From assembly GCA_963277665.1 (NCBI GenBank), contig OY728122.1, forward strand, positions 2,121,474,024 to 2,121,538,023: 64,000 nt of DNA, given 5' to 3'. Position numbers and translations under genes: made by a program. The notes under the pieces were generated by a model, which was given only the letters and a program-made list of their open reading frames with translations, ran no database searches and was not told where the DNA came from. Every line of letters starts with the position of its first letter. The stretch's first letter is position 1. Positions 11,301 to 23,290 of the stretch are shown piece by piece. Source of the DNA: Viscum album. Its lineage: Eukaryota > Streptophyta > Magnoliopsida > Santalales > Viscaceae.

Positions 11301-11929
11301 AGATGGTGAACTTTTTCCTTCTATCCAGTTCACAATCACCACATTTACGATGCCAATGTACTCAGAGGTTTAGAAGAAGGGGTGTGATTGAGAGGATGCA
11401 TTGGTGAGGAGGTTTACAAAGGGTGGGGAGCTAAACTGGTTCTTCGAGAGGATGGTTTACCAGAATTAGGTCTCAGGAGCTCGATCCTTCACGGTTTCAT
11501 CCATAGGGGATTCAACCTCAACAGTTTTTATTTTGACCTTCTAGTCCTCATGCCTTTACCATGGGATTGTGGATGATTTGTTTCTTTTGTGTAGTTTCTG
11601 AGAATCATCCAAACTAGTTCCCAGAGGCTGTTTGAGCTCAGTGTTGTGGAGGTGTACAAGTTCTGTACCAACCTCGTAGAAGTTTCCACCTAGCCCGTTT
11701 CAATAGAAGAGAATATAGGATCATGCTCCCCATAGGGGAGATGGAGGTGGTAGTGGCTGACCATAGGGTGTTCCTCAAGGACATCAACCATGTAATTTCT
11801 GTGGAGGCAGTTATATGTATAAGGGAAGAGGTGCTAGGCATGATCTGTGCCACGCCATAAAGGCAAAAATTCATGCCATTCTAGATATCATCAGTGGTAT
11901 GACCAAATTTTTTTCATACCCTTTCTTGG

Positions 11930-12240
11930 TATTTTAATTATTTAAAAGCTTCACACACTTTTTTTGCACATATTCTATCACATGCTCTGGAACTAGACAT
12001 AGAGAGGATCACCATGACAACGGTGTTAAATATTCTAGTCAGATGTCACAGTAGCTTGTTTAATGTGTGTTAGGATGTATACTAATGATGGGACCACATC
12101 ATTCCCATGGGGTCTTTTCAAGATATAGATGCAACCATATAATTGTATTCTTGGAATCAAATTTTTTTATTATGTTCATACCATTATCAACTGCTTACAG
12201 AGAAGAGTCTTGTTTTTATCTGTTGATGGTCTGAATTTGG
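11930..12240 (+). pseudogene. Element A aspartic protease, decayed
   Basis: The pattern expected around the catalytic DSGASHSF motif is recognisable as 'YLKASHTFFAH', followed by 'LSHALELDIERIT', the usual hydrophobic flap-side sequence of chromovirus proteases. The catalytic aspartate is replaced by tyrosine, so the enzyme would be inactive even without the stops downstream. It lies between gag and reverse transcriptase as expected. Confidence 0.55.
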
Positions 12241-12349
12241 ATTTATTCAGTGAATGGAGTTGTTATGTGGAAGTCATCATATGAATCCTCTTCATTCCTT
12301 ATTGACCAATATGATAGTGGGATCAATGGATGGTGATATAGTGTAGGTT

Positions 12350-13190
12350 ACTGGGGTTGTTGAGGAGTTCTTAGATGATTTTATTGAGGGGTTTGTGATT
12401 CTACCCTCTCAATGAGATGTTGAGTTTGGGATAGACTTGTATCATGGTGTTTCTCTAATTTTGATATCTCTTTTTCTGATGGTTACTTACATGTTAAGGG
12501 AGTTGAGGATCCATATAGATGACCTAATAAAGAAGAGATTTATCTGTCCCAGTGTGCCATCGTAGGGTGATCTAGTTTTGTTTTTAAATAAAGAAGATGA
12601 TGGTATGAGGTTGTGCATAGACTACTAGAGGTTGAATCCGGTGATGGTTAAGAACCATTACCCTATCCCATGTAGATATTATCTTTTCAAACATCTAATT
12701 GAATTATATTTTTTCTAAGGTAGTTTAATGATTTTTACATAAACATTTGAGGGTGAAGAAGGGTGATATCCCAAAGACTAATTTCATATGTAGGTGTGGC
12801 CACTTTGAGTTTTTATTTATTTCATTCAGTGTTATGATAAATCCATCTGTGTTTATGGGTCTTATGAACTCCATTTTCTGTGAGTTACTGGACAAGTTCC
12901 ACTTCATATTCATAGATGACATCAATATCTACTCGAAGTCAAAGGGGAAGCATACAGAGCATCTTCAAACTGTCTTGTAGTTCCATCGACACTAACAGCT
13001 CAATGGAATGTTGTCCAATTGAATATTCTGGACAAAATATATGCATTTACATGATCATGTGGTGTCCCCAAAAGGAGTAGCAGTTGACCCATTAAAGGTT
13101 GAGGATGTGTTTCCTTGGGTAGAACCCAAGAATGTTGCAGAGTTTTGTAGCTTTCGTGGTCTGGTGGGCTATTTCTAGAGATTTATAAAT
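12350..13190 (+). pseudogene. pol: Element A reverse transcriptase, decayed chromovirus type
   Basis: In order: 'VVEEFLDDFIEGF', 'VEFGIDLYHGVSLI', 'KRFICPSVPS', 'KEDDGMRLCIDY', 'LNPVMVKNHYPIP', 'GDIPKTNFICRCGHFEF', then the catalytic box FIDD at about 12909-12920 within 'FIDDINIYSKS', and 'FCSFRGLVGYFxRFI' near 13145. This is the normal Tekay/Del order and spacing. The catalytic aspartates of the FIDD box survive, but there are many stops and at least one frame change. The longest open piece is 12747-12980. Confidence 0.8.
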
Positions 13191-13740
13191 AATTTTTATT
13201 GATTTTTATCTCTGCTAATAAATATAACTAGAAAGGAATAGGCTTTTGTGTTGAGTGATATGTTCTATGAATTTTTCATCTATCTGAAGGGTAATTTTTT
13301 CAATTCTCCAGTACTCTATTCTCCAGAGGAGAGTGTAATGTTTGAAGAGTTTTGTGACACTTACCATTTGGGATTGGGATGCATCTTGATGTAAAAATAG
13401 GTAGTGATCTCTTATGGGTCTAGAAGGTTACATCTAAATTAACATAACTTTTCCACCCATGATTTGGAATCAGTAGAAGTTGAGTTTTTGACAAAGTTGT
13501 GGTGGAATTATCTCATTGGGGAGGTCATTGTGGTCTTCACAGATAACAAGGTATTGAGGTATATCATTTCCTAGAGATATCTGAAAATGTGATAGTTGAG
13601 GTGGGTGTATTTACAATAGGACTATGTTTTTGAGATCTCCTATAAGTCATGAAATGGTAGTATTATGGATGATAAATTTATAAGGAAGTCATAAAAAGAG
13701 GTTGGTAAGGAATCTGTGATTTCATGGAAGGAAATAGAAG
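13191..13740 (+). pseudogene. pol: Element A RNase H, decayed
   Basis: Sequence similar to 'PVL..P....F...DAS..GLG.VLMQ' is visible near 13310-13400 ('TLFSRGE', 'HLPFGIGMHLD'), followed by the '[22 protein letters not shown]' region near 13420-13490 in decayed form ('FSTHDLESVEVEF') and 'GEVIVVFTDNKVLRYI' near 13520-13565. Stops and frame breaks throughout. RNase H would remove the RNA strand during reverse transcription. Confidence 0.65.
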
Positions 13741-13959
13741 AGTTGGTAGGCTTGGACATGGATTCAAGTGTGGATGGTGAATATGCTATATTATCTAGAC
13801 GACAGTGAAGACTTATCTGATGCAGTAGGTGGAGGAGTCTCAGTGGGGATACTCATAGTTATAGGTGATTTGTGATTTCATTGACCATGGTGACGCTCAG
13901 AAGCTATGGTCAGAGTTTGGTCATAATCAGATGTAGTTCTATGAATGATTGTTTTTTAC

Positions 13960-14930
13960 AGTGGTGATGCATGAGGGAGTTCTCTATGAGTTGCAGAGAT
14001 AAACCTGGGCAGTACACCCAGGAATTTATATTATGCACATTGGCTTGGGAATGCAGTTTTGGTGTCTTGAGATAAAATGTACAATGGCAGAGTATGTGAA
14101 AAGGTTCCTAGTGTGCTAGTAGGTGAAGGCTGAGCACCATGCACTTGGTGTTTTTTTGTAGCCCTTACATTTCCCTGAGGGGAAGTGGGATATCATATCA
14201 AAGGATTTTGTCATAGGGTTACCCAGAGCTCATGAAGGCTATGATGCTATCTGGGTAGTAGTGGATCCTTTAACAAAATCAAATCACTTATTAGCAATAA
14301 AGGAATCAAGCATTGTAGATGCCTTAGAAAAAAGGTATGTGGATGAGGTAGTGGAGTTGCATGGAGTTTAGAGATCCATTGACTCAGATCGGGATACATG
14401 CTATACCTCATGAGTCTATAGGGGATTGTAGCATGATTTTGGAACTCAGTCACACCTTAGCACTACCTTCTCACCAGATAGATGGGCAGATAGAATAGAC
14501 TATCCACATGATAGAGGATATATTGGGAGCATCTGTCTTAGACCTTTCACGTTCTTGGGTATGAAAATTTATCTTGGTAGATATTTCTTAAATTAATATT
14601 TACCACTATTCCATTATCATTGATCTATTTAATGTTTTGGACAAGAAGATCTTGTTTTTCACCTTAGTGCTAAACAGAGGTTGGGGAGACAGTTGTTCAT
14701 AGACCTAAGGTAGTGCATACAACGAATATGAAGGTTTTCATTTTTGTGAGAGAATAAGGTAGTGGAGGACCGAAATAAGTCATATTCCAATTGTATAAGG
14801 ATTACCTTGTAGTTTGAGGTTGGGGACCATGTATTCTTGAATATATCCCTCAACGTGGGATGGGGTGGTTTGGAAGAGGTAGTAAGCTTTCTCCCAGGTT
14901 CATTTCACCCTTTGAGGTGTTGTGGTGAGT
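13960..14930 (+). pseudogene. pol: Element A integrase, decayed
   Basis: The zinc-binding end is visible near 13970-14125 (a 'VHPGIYIMHIG' stretch, then 'MAEYVKRFLVC' ... 'VKAEHHALG'). The core follows: 'FPEGKWDIISKDFVIGLPR' with the first catalytic Asp, 'IWVVVDPLTKSNHLLAIK', a 'SDRDT' box with the second, and 'IDGQIE' near 14476-14493 with the catalytic Glu. All three acidic residues remain although stops interrupt the frame. The end of the domain reaches a 'FEVGDHVFLNIS' stretch near 14813-14848. Confidence 0.75.
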
Positions 14931-15170
14931 TGGTGATGTGGATTACCAGTTGGTGTTGCAGTCACATTTGGAGAGGATCCATGATGAATTTCATGTTTCT
15001 TTGATTTTCTAGTATATTTATGATGAGCTTCATGTCACTGATTGGGGGATGTTGTCTATCAAAGTTGAGAAAATGCGTGTGGAGTGGAAAGTGGAGATTC
15101 AAGAACATCATGAGAGGTACTACAAGGGCACACCTTTCCTTTGTTTTTCACATTGTGCACACATGGTGTC
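14931..15170 (+). pseudogene. pol: Element A integrase tail and presumed chromodomain relic
   Basis: 'VDYQLVLQSHLERIHDEFHV' (about 14938-14997) is the conserved 'YRLALPP.L..VHNVFHVS' link between integrase and chromodomain in chromoviruses. The following ~170 bases give a poorly kept chromodomain-like sequence ('WKVEIQEHHERYY'). This supports a chromovirus, but the chromodomain itself is only weakly readable. Confidence 0.5.
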
Positions 15171-15726
15171 CTGGATGAGTGTACTTAGGAGAAATAAGTG
15201 TTGATGTATTCCTAGTACCAAGATTCTTTTTGAGTTTTCCCTATTATTGTTTTATTATGATGTAATTATTGAACATTGTTTGTTATTAGATGAGTTGTTT
15301 CCTATTTTCAGAATGTTAGATAATGTTTGAACATCTGAAAATGGGGATACTAAACTCCTAATCGATACACATTAATTTCAATGCGATTAACCTCATACAG
15401 GTGAGTTAGTGCTTCCTAGAGTATATAGTATCTTGCCATGGGGGATGAGATTCTCTAATTTTATTTTGTTTGTACAGTGTGGCTGTTGTACTTGTATGGT
15501 GTGTATTATGGTCGGTTGGGTTAGCAGTTATCAGAGGATGTGTTCTTGGATGTTTAGGTTTAACCCCAGTTTTCGGACAACACAAGGTGGTTTATCATGG
15601 ATCCTTGATATTTGTAGTGGTGTTTCAGGTATAGAAATATCCTTGAGAGGTATCTCATGTGGTTGTTGTTCAGACCCCTCTTTTCATTTATTGTTTGGGT
15701 TTGAATTCTCAAGGGTCAGAATAGTT
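15171..15726 (+). other. Element A 3' untranslated stretch
   Basis: Between the chromodomain relic and the 3' LTR. A 106-codon frame at 15409-15729 runs into the LTR start and matches no retroelement protein I know, so I treat it as chance. A purine-rich 'CAAGGGTCAGAATAG' just before 15727 is a weak polypurine tract. Confidence 0.45.
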
Positions 15727-16181
15727 TGATAGGTATCTGACGAAATGGCACAGACCTCTCTGGTCCCTTATATCGTGAAAATATAGTGATTGGATTGTTC
15801 TAGGAGGACACAATGACTCATATCATGAGTTTTACAAAAAACTAAATTTTTCCGATGGTATGTGGTGATGGTAGGTCACAACTCTAGCTCTATATGGTGA
15901 GTTAGGACCAGTGAGTTAGGACTATTGAGTTAGGATCAGTGAGTCAGAACAGTGAATCACACCGGTGACTCCCAATGGTGAGTCACTGATGGTAGGTCAC
16001 GACCGTAGGTAAGGACATTGGGTATTTAGTGGAGATTCATCCACTAGTGACTCATATGACAATGATTCACCCAATGAAGACTCATCCACTAGTTTCTCAT
16101 AAAACTATTAGTCACACCATTGACTCACACTGGTGCTAACCTAATAGTGAGTCAATTTCAAAAATTGGTAAATATTAAATT
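15727..16181 (+). mobile_element. Element A, 3' LTR, first part (interrupted by O2)
   Basis: Aligns with 7260-7700: TGAT start, 'GACCTCTCTGGTCCC', 'TATCGTGAAAATATA', 'ATGACTCATATCATGAGTTT'. It ends abruptly where O2 begins with TGTTGG at 16182, and the same LTR continues at about 43173. Confidence 0.75.
15810..16160 (+). promoter_or_regulatory. TGAGTCA/TGACTCA array in the A 3' LTR
   Basis: Six exact heptamers remain, and several units have become 'GTGAGTTAGG' by C-to-T change, beside otherwise conserved repeats. It is the counterpart of 7345-7690. Confidence 0.6.
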
Positions 16182-16907
16182 TGTTGGAGCCAAAATGTGG
16201 GCATTGGAAAATTAATAAAAGGACTATAAATATGGGGAAAAGGGACTGCTTCACATTGCAACATACCAAATCCCACCAGCATCGTGGTTGAAGCAATGAT
16301 TTTGGTTGTCTCTGCAAACATCGTAGAGAAAAAGAGATGTTTGCCTCTAAGAGTTGGAGGAAATTTACGAAAGACTCTATGATGTGGAGGGAAGGAAGAT
16401 CACCTCTGCAATTCCTTAGAACATTATGGAAGCCTCTGTGACCTCCATGGAGGGAACATAGGAAGCCTCTGTGCAGCTGAGGGGATGATGGTCAACTTGA
16501 GGACTTTGAGAATCTTAAGGAAATATGACTTCGGTGGAGGAGAACAAGATTCATCGAGGCACACCCTCATCAAATAGTGCCACCCATGCACCTATAAGTA
16601 CCCATATTCCCACCACTACGAAGGATTGAGACTCAGACCTTTAACCTGATGAATTACCAAATCTTAAATAATTCTTTTCTCTATGAACCAACCACAGAAA
16701 TGAATAATTAGAGGTACTTTAAAATTGTGATAGCCTATTACCTTTTCTCAAAATTACCCTATCCATTCAGAGGGATTCCTTTCATGAAGCCTATGGTTCA
16801 TCACAAAGAAAGGAGACCCCATTAGGTACTTGAGAATTTTTGATGCACCCTCCAAGAACATGTGAACATCCTTCTTAGGCTGGGTCACTATGCTTCACAC
16901 ATATCTC

Positions 16908-17110
16908 TCCTATGTAAAGACCTATCCTCTACGAGCCCTATGCTCTACAAAACCCTATCCTCTTCTAGCCCAATACACTATAAGCCCCTATCCTTTGTGA
17001 TCCCTATGCTATAAGGACCCTAGTGCTATGTGAATCCTTATGCTCTACGATCCCTTGAGCTCTACGAATCCATGTTCTCTTCGATCCCAAATCCGTTGCA
17101 GGCCCATGTG
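16908..17110 (+). repeat. ~20-bp minisatellite in the O2 5' LTR
   Basis: About ten degenerate units of 'CCTATGCTCTACGAGCC' in tandem (TATCCTCTACGAGCCC, TATGCTCTACAAAACCC, and so on). The 3' LTR has the matching array at 40250-40470. Confidence 0.65.
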
Positions 17111-17929
17111 ATTTGAAAATTTCCAATCTGTGAGGACACTTTCTTCATAAAACCCTCCTCCATGCATCCCTCCAGGATTGTAAAAATCCATTTCAATGTT
17201 CCTCAAGTAGTTCCCTATGTTTTGTTGCTTTGTCTCATGCTTCTTCTCAAAGGTACACTGACATCTATTGAATTGTTTCATAGCCATGATAACATGGTCC
17301 CTTCAATTGATCACTCCACAACCCTACACCTATGGATATTTTTCTTCCTTCCCTTCCCCAAGGGTTTATAGTGTTTGAGTTATGTAATTCCTAGGGGTGA
17401 GGAGTGATTCCCCATCATCCAATATGCATGATGGTAAAATGATAAGCACTCGTGTCCACAACACATGACGTTAAAATGTGATAATCACAGAAGTTACAAG
17501 GCTTGAGGGGGTTGCTAAGAGTATGGGAAAAAGTACCATCTCACTCCCCACTCACTCTGTGATGTGACTCCATGCACACCTCAAAAATTTTCTTTGTAAT
17601 ACCTGAACCACCCTGTTAGGGTGATCCATGTATGGTGGACATATTTTCGTTGTACATATAGACCCCTAGTCTTTTATCCCTCTAAGAGTAAGCCCCCTAT
17701 TTCTTCCATGGGATACTAAACATGCATAAGTACCCCATAATTCCTTGAGGATGGACCTTTCACATTGTGAATATTAAGTCTTTTTTTCCTTTTGTATCTC
17801 GCACCAAGCATGACTCACGTGGGATTAGAGTAACCATCGACCATGACATCCTCTATGGAAAACCTTAGTGTGTAAGCCCCAAGACCCTAAATTCCAAACT
17901 ATGAGGACTTTGATCATTTCTCATTCCAA

Positions 17930-18960
17930 ACAGGGTTTGTAGGTAGCATCCCTGAAGTTCAAGCCCATCACCCATCAGTCTCAACCACTTCACATTGGTT
18001 TACCCTCATCCCACATGACGTTAAACTGTATGCCCCTTTCATCATGCATGAAGTTAGACTATATGCTTTCAAACAATGTGGTATATTATTCCTATCTCCA
18101 TGATAGGGTATATAGGATGCCTCCCTGAGGTTCAACACCAATCACTGGAAAAATTTGGATTTCTCTTTTTGGGGAACCATATCCTTGGCCACCCCTTGTG
18201 GTGTGAGACTACTTCATTGAAAGATAAACATGCATAAGCCCTGCACTCAATCAACACTCCTCCATCCAAGAGTGTACCTCATGCAATGGGATGATGACCA
18301 CAATTAATCCCCATCATGTCATCATGATCCTGTCCTTTTTTTACTCATCGATTCCATGCCACATCCAAAAATTTGTTGATTTGATTCCCTACCATGAGAA
18401 TACATTGGAAACCTATTTGAGGTCCAATACCATCACCCATATCTCATCATGGTCTCCCCTATGATCCTTTGTGTCTCAAAAATATAATGTATTAACCAAT
18501 TGGTTCAATTTATTTTGGGTCCTCATCCATGCGTCCATTGTCACGAGCCTCCACCTAAGGAGACTCAACACCCCATTCCAGAACTACATAAAATTTTATT
18601 CCCTAATACATGGATACATAGGAAACCTCTTTGAGGTTCAATATCGACATTTTTATCTTTTAATTGGTCTCTATATACATTAATTCTTTTCTCGTGACAT
18701 CATCCATAGCCATATTGAATTAATCTGGGCCGCCATGTCCCAGTGGAATCATGTCATTCATCATAGTTCTCTTTGTATCACCCTAACTGCTAACCACTAT
18801 AACTTCCCAAAATGTTTTCAACTTGTTATCCTTCATGTGCCCCCTGATTCCATGTATTTCCCTCTTGAAATAAATTGGTATTAATCTTTGTCTTCAAAAT
18901 AGGGTACGTAGGAAGCCTCTTTGAGCTAAAATCCTATCCAATAGTAAATCTTGGTGTCCC
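17930..18960 (+). repeat. Five copies of a GGATACRTAGG...GAGGTTCAAGCCCA motif in the O2 5' LTR
   Basis: Copies near 17938, 18100, 18385, 18600 and 18900 share 'GGRTAYRTAGGAAGCCTCTTTGAG' followed by a 'TTCAA' stretch. They alternate with 'CATGACGTTAAACTGTATG'-type segments (near 18015). The 3' LTR carries the same set at 41280-42260, and seven more distant relatives lie in the O2 3' region. Confidence 0.6.
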
Positions 18961-19010
18961 TTTTACTAGGACCCAATCATCCTCTGGTCTTACATTTGAT
19001 AAGTCCATAT

Positions 19011-19240
19011 CAACCATTATGGTGTGGCATCCTACCATTATGGGACACACCACCTTGGGTACACTCTATTTTGGAATTCGGATCCATCCATCAGGTACTC
19101 CAATTTTGGGATGTACCTTCACAGTGTGACATATTCCCTTTATAGGACACACCACCCTAGGTCCGCTCTTTTTTGAATGTTCTGATCCATCTATCTAGTA
19201 AACCATCATGGTGATACCTTATCGGGATGTACCCATATTA
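19011..19240 (+). repeat. ~113-bp tandem pair in the O2 5' LTR
   Basis: Two copies share 'GGGACACACCACCTTGGGT', 'GATCCATC' and 'GGGATGTACC'. The same pair is at about 42356-42585 in the 3' LTR, so the duplication predates insertion. Confidence 0.6.
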
Positions 19241-19868
19241 TCCTATCTTCCCAGTGTTTGGATTAATATGATCCGTCTCTACAAGATGATAAACTCACAG
19301 AATAACCATTTCTAATCATAGGAAGCCAAGGAAAACCATAAAGACATGCCCCTAGAATATGATACCCTACATTCGACATGGTATGCCTGGGGATTCCACA
19401 ACCTCGAGAAGCCCTATCATAAGGGGAGGAAATGCAGTTTTACTAGTGTTTTAGTGTCCAGACACGCCAGTAATGCCCAATGTGACTACTCCCCTAACTA
19501 ATGGTTTCTTCCCTAACATGACTGTATAGAATGTCCTGATAGAAGCAGGGTAGTTAACCAGAATCGACAAAGATATGGAACCCATAATATTTTCATGAAC
19601 AATGTATTAATCATTAAGGGAGACCCAGACTAGGAAACACATTTCTCAAAGAAATCCCCATAAGGAGAGGCCAACATCAGATAATCACATTTTAATCAAC
19701 CAAAAAACATCTATGAAAAAGCGATGAATGTCCCCTACCGTTGGAAAGTTGTAATAAGGGGAAACAAACAACTACACATCCTTCTCAATAGAAGGATGTG
19801 TGATCCCTGGAGAAAGTGTCAGAAACAAAAATAGGGAAACCAATATGAATCTATTCTCCTCAATATAT

Positions 19869-20945
19869 ATAAGTAGCGTTTGAGACATCAGTAGATAAGA
19901 ATGTCACTGGATCCAGCTATCTGAAGCTAGGTCCCACAAAAAAAACAGTGGGTCTGGCGTGAAAATCATCTGGATATGGGGTAGTTAATCATTAGGCATC
20001 TCAGCCTACGACATTGTCAGTGTGAATATTTTTATCTAGACATGGAAGATTGAATGGTGCTGGGGAACTGGGTATCACGTTTCTATTGAATGTCCTGATG
20101 GATGAATTTTCCTGCTTTGTAGGACCCGATCTACAACAAAAATAAACTGATCACCAACTGCTCGTGGACATAGGGGCATGGGGAAAGGAAAAATGGAATT
20201 ACTACATGGCTCCATATCTTCTATGATAACTTCCATGACCACATATGTTAGCATACCACACCCCATCTAACCCGGTAAATTTATTCAATGGAGGGTGATT
20301 AGTAATGTCATGTGTCGATACAAATAGTAGGGGTTATCCGGATAAGGGATATGGCTCATCGAGACATGGAGGCCTCGGTGCCCCATCTACTCCACTGCCC
20401 CTAGGGGCTGTGTTGGGAACCAATGCTCCCCAGTATGAACTTTAATAGATTTGGGATCTTATACGTGGAGTGCTCTTATGATTCACTCTCTTAAATAAAC
20501 CAATTAAGGAATTCTTGAGTCCTCACTACTATGAATTCATGTAGGGAGCCAATAAAGAGGGCTACCACCTGACCATAACGGTATATCCTGCCAGTCCCAC
20601 AAGCTGAGGAGCAGTTGGTCCATACAACTACATTGCTATCTCCGCTGACCTGATGTCACCATCGGGTACAAGCTTAGGAAGACTCCCATCAGGGGGCATC
20701 ATCTTCCATGGATTCTTTGTCCTGAGCCACCACTGGAACACACTATTTCCCCTACGGTGTTGGTAAAAATAATGGACACTTACCTAAATCATAGTAGGAG
20801 TGCTTCCATGCCTAGTCCATAGTTAGGCACCAGCCACCCCCTTAAGTAGGCTGAGTTGATTCCTCTGGTCCCCGCTTCAAGTGGATGTCTTTTCGGGCTG
20901 ACCCTCAACGATGGAGTTCAATACAGATGTCCTCTGTATACCATC
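19869..20945 (+). other. O2 leader, no gene recognised
   Basis: Lies after the 5' LTR. Its first ~90 bases resemble the O1 leader. The rest has a coding-like base composition but no motif I can name. Ogre elements carry an extra reading frame ahead of gag, and this may be its remnant. Confidence 0.45.
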
Positions 20946-20949
20946 ACTA

Positions 20950-21520
20950 TATAGAGTAGAGGTCCTACCTGCTCTCATATCTAGTATGGAGGACCTCCCA
21001 TGACACCATCATCTGCCTGAGCAGAGGTCCGCATCGTCTTGTTGAAACTCAGTACAATGGTCCTCCCCACACCCTTAGTCTCAGGTATGAAAATTTCCTT
21101 TACATATCAGGTCATTATGGTGATGATCCTCCTTTTCCTGTCACTTACCTGTATGGAGGTCCTCCCTATGTTCACACTGACTCTAGAGGAAGCCCTCCCC
21201 ACTTCATCGACAGTCATTACGAGGGACTTTCCCATATCATGTATGGTATTTACAAAGCCCTTCCTCATACCATAGCTACCAGAGCAGACCAAAATGGAGG
21301 TCATCCCTTTGCTATGGATGATCATAATGTAGTTGCTCCACATGTTCTTTCCAGCTCAAGTGGAGGCCCTCCCCGATCCGTCACCGTTAATAAAGAAGGT
21401 CCTACCTGTGCTCCATTTGATATTTTCTAGGAGCTCTATGCACCATGGTCTGTTTAAGCGGAGGTCCTCCCCACTCTAGAACCAACCCATGCAGAGGTTC
21501 TTCCTGTGTCAAAAATCTAC
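20950..21520 (+). repeat. 33-bp (11-codon) repeat coding GGPP-type units, in the O2 leader
   Basis: 'GGAGGTCCTCCC' or close variants recur near 20962, 20990, 21022, 21057, 21125, 21155, 21190, 21221, 21256, 21296, 21362, 21396, 21462 and 21495, at 28-40 base steps or double that. In the plus frame through 21150-21430 they give 11-residue units such as GGPPYVHTDSR, GSPPHFIDSHY and GGPPRSVTVNK, open for over 90 codons until a stop near 21430. The period is a multiple of three, as expected of a formerly translated repeat domain. Confidence 0.65.
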
Positions 21521-23290
21521 CCTATGTTAGAAACCCATCATAGGGAGAGAGGGAAGGTTGTTTCCACCAGAGGAAGAATATTGAGAAGCCTCTAACCATA
21601 TTCCAACCTCTCCTCTTTTTAGAATCTGAATAGGAGTGTGATTTGATGATACATCCTTGACCCTAATCCTCTATGTCGGGGGTTGGATTAGGAAAAAAGG
21701 AGTATTAGCTTCATCCTTCTGGAATGTGAGGTCCTCTAGATCCCTGCATCCCATCGAAGAAACATATAGGAGGAGGCTGATTTGGACTATTTCTAGGGTC
21801 TAGTTGTAATAATCTTTATCATCAATAAGATCCTTCTCTAACTCAACAATAAATCACATAGAGTTGTTCTGGGGGCCAATAGAGGATGAGCAATATCATC
21901 ACCCACCACCAATGACCACTACCCCTGTGCATGAAACAATGGTCATCTGTACATCTTATAGGGATGTGGTGGAGCAGTTCGTGTGTTCTCTAAAAAGTAG
22001 CCTAAGATGGATAGATTTCTCAAATCTTGAATCATACTCTCCACTGACCAAACTATCGATTAAACAGCCCATCTCAGTGCCTTTACCAGTCCCTCAACCA
22101 CCCATAGCTGATGAATGGGGAAATAAAGGGCCGAATCCAGAGTCTGAGCAGAGAATTTTGCAGGACATCCTCCCAATGGATCATTTCCCATAGATGTTTT
22201 CGTTAATGGAATCTTTAAACATCAACATTATGAAGTCCCTCTCCCAGGATATGGTTATGTGCCTCTACAGAACCTTAGGGATGATGCACTTCCATATCCA
22301 TCACCAATGAATTAACTACCCATAAAATCGGTAACACCTAGATGACATTGGACAGAAATGATAACTAGTTGAGTTTGCTGCACTCCCCGGTGCTTTTTAC
22401 CCCACGTCGCCTACTCGTTATCAAACCATCCATCAAAAATGCATTCAGATCATCACTATGCTCCACAAAGTTATCAAGGAGGATTCCCTGCATATTCAAA
22501 ACCATTGTTGGGGGTAGCATGCTACCCTACAATTCAGTCCTATCCGGCACCAACCATGTTCACCTGGTGATATTAGTGATATGCCTCTAGGCATCGTCAG
22601 AGTGAACCTGGTCATTCCTAAGATAAACACCAAAGGGGGCACTGGAAAAAGTCATGTAAAAGTTGAACAAACAATTGGGCCAATACAACACCAGTAATAC
22701 CTTCCATGTTTCCATACTGTCAAAACAATGAACCTTGATTGACCTTCCTACAACTTTCGAGTCATTGCCTCTCGGTCATGACCCCAACAAGGAAAAATAG
22801 AAAATTGGGACTATCAAACCCTTTGACCCATCTGGATCAGTGAAAATGATGGAATATGACCCTAAAAAGGTGGTGTTTCGGCAACAACAGTATGAACCAA
22901 ACCGTATGGTCTTAGAGATCCTTGTCGAGCACACCATGGAAGGACGAACTGATTTTTGGAAACCCCGATCGAGGCATCAGGGGTAGGTTTAGCTTCCTAC
23001 TGGTGAGTTTCCTCTAGTGATCTCGACAAACCTATCAATATAGAGAGAATAAAAGTTTGTGTTTATAGAAGAAGACCATGGTATGCATCACCAAATCAAC
23101 ATGATCTGTAGGAAAACCGGCCATAGGTTTTGCAGGACACACTATTGGTCCCACATGACACTCCACAGGTTATTCCCCCATCTCCTCAAGTAATTCTTCC
23201 TGACTCCCCATGATTCACTAGGCCCACATTCCATGCTGAAGAACCTTCCAACACATTGGTTTTATGGGACACTTGTCAAGATCAGAATCC
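21521..23290 (+). pseudogene. O2 ORF1 / gag N-terminal region, decayed
   Basis: Plus-strand coding-like stretches include a 109-codon frame at 21864-22193 rich in proline and acidic residues, and a Tyr/Pro/Gln-rich piece near 22405-22570 ('HYAPQSYQGGFPAYSKP', 'YPTIQSYPAPTMFTW'), the low-complexity style found ahead of the capsid domain in Ogre-like gag proteins. Also 'NLPTTFESLPLGHDP'-like residues near 22740. Stops and shifts prevent a continuous model. No enzymatic motif is visible. Confidence 0.45.

Larger units (their letters stand above)
16182..19868 (+). mobile_element. O2 5' LTR
   Basis: Starts TGTTGGAGCCAAAATGTGGGC and aligns with 39502-43172 throughout; the pair is very diverged. 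Certain similarity to the 3' LTR ends near 19827. Comparison with O1 places the decayed primer site near 19869. A TATA-like CCTATAAGTA lies at 16591-16600, about 0.4 kb in. The transcribed R/U5 part is therefore more than 3 kb. Confidence 0.75.

Noticed and set aside
15409..15729. 106-codon plus-strand frame
   Set aside because: It has no retroelement motif and runs into the start of the A 3' LTR; it is chance in an untranslated stretch.
21864..22193. 109-codon frame as an independent gene
   Set aside because: It is part of the decayed leader/gag region of O2 in the same orientation; no sign of a separate gene.
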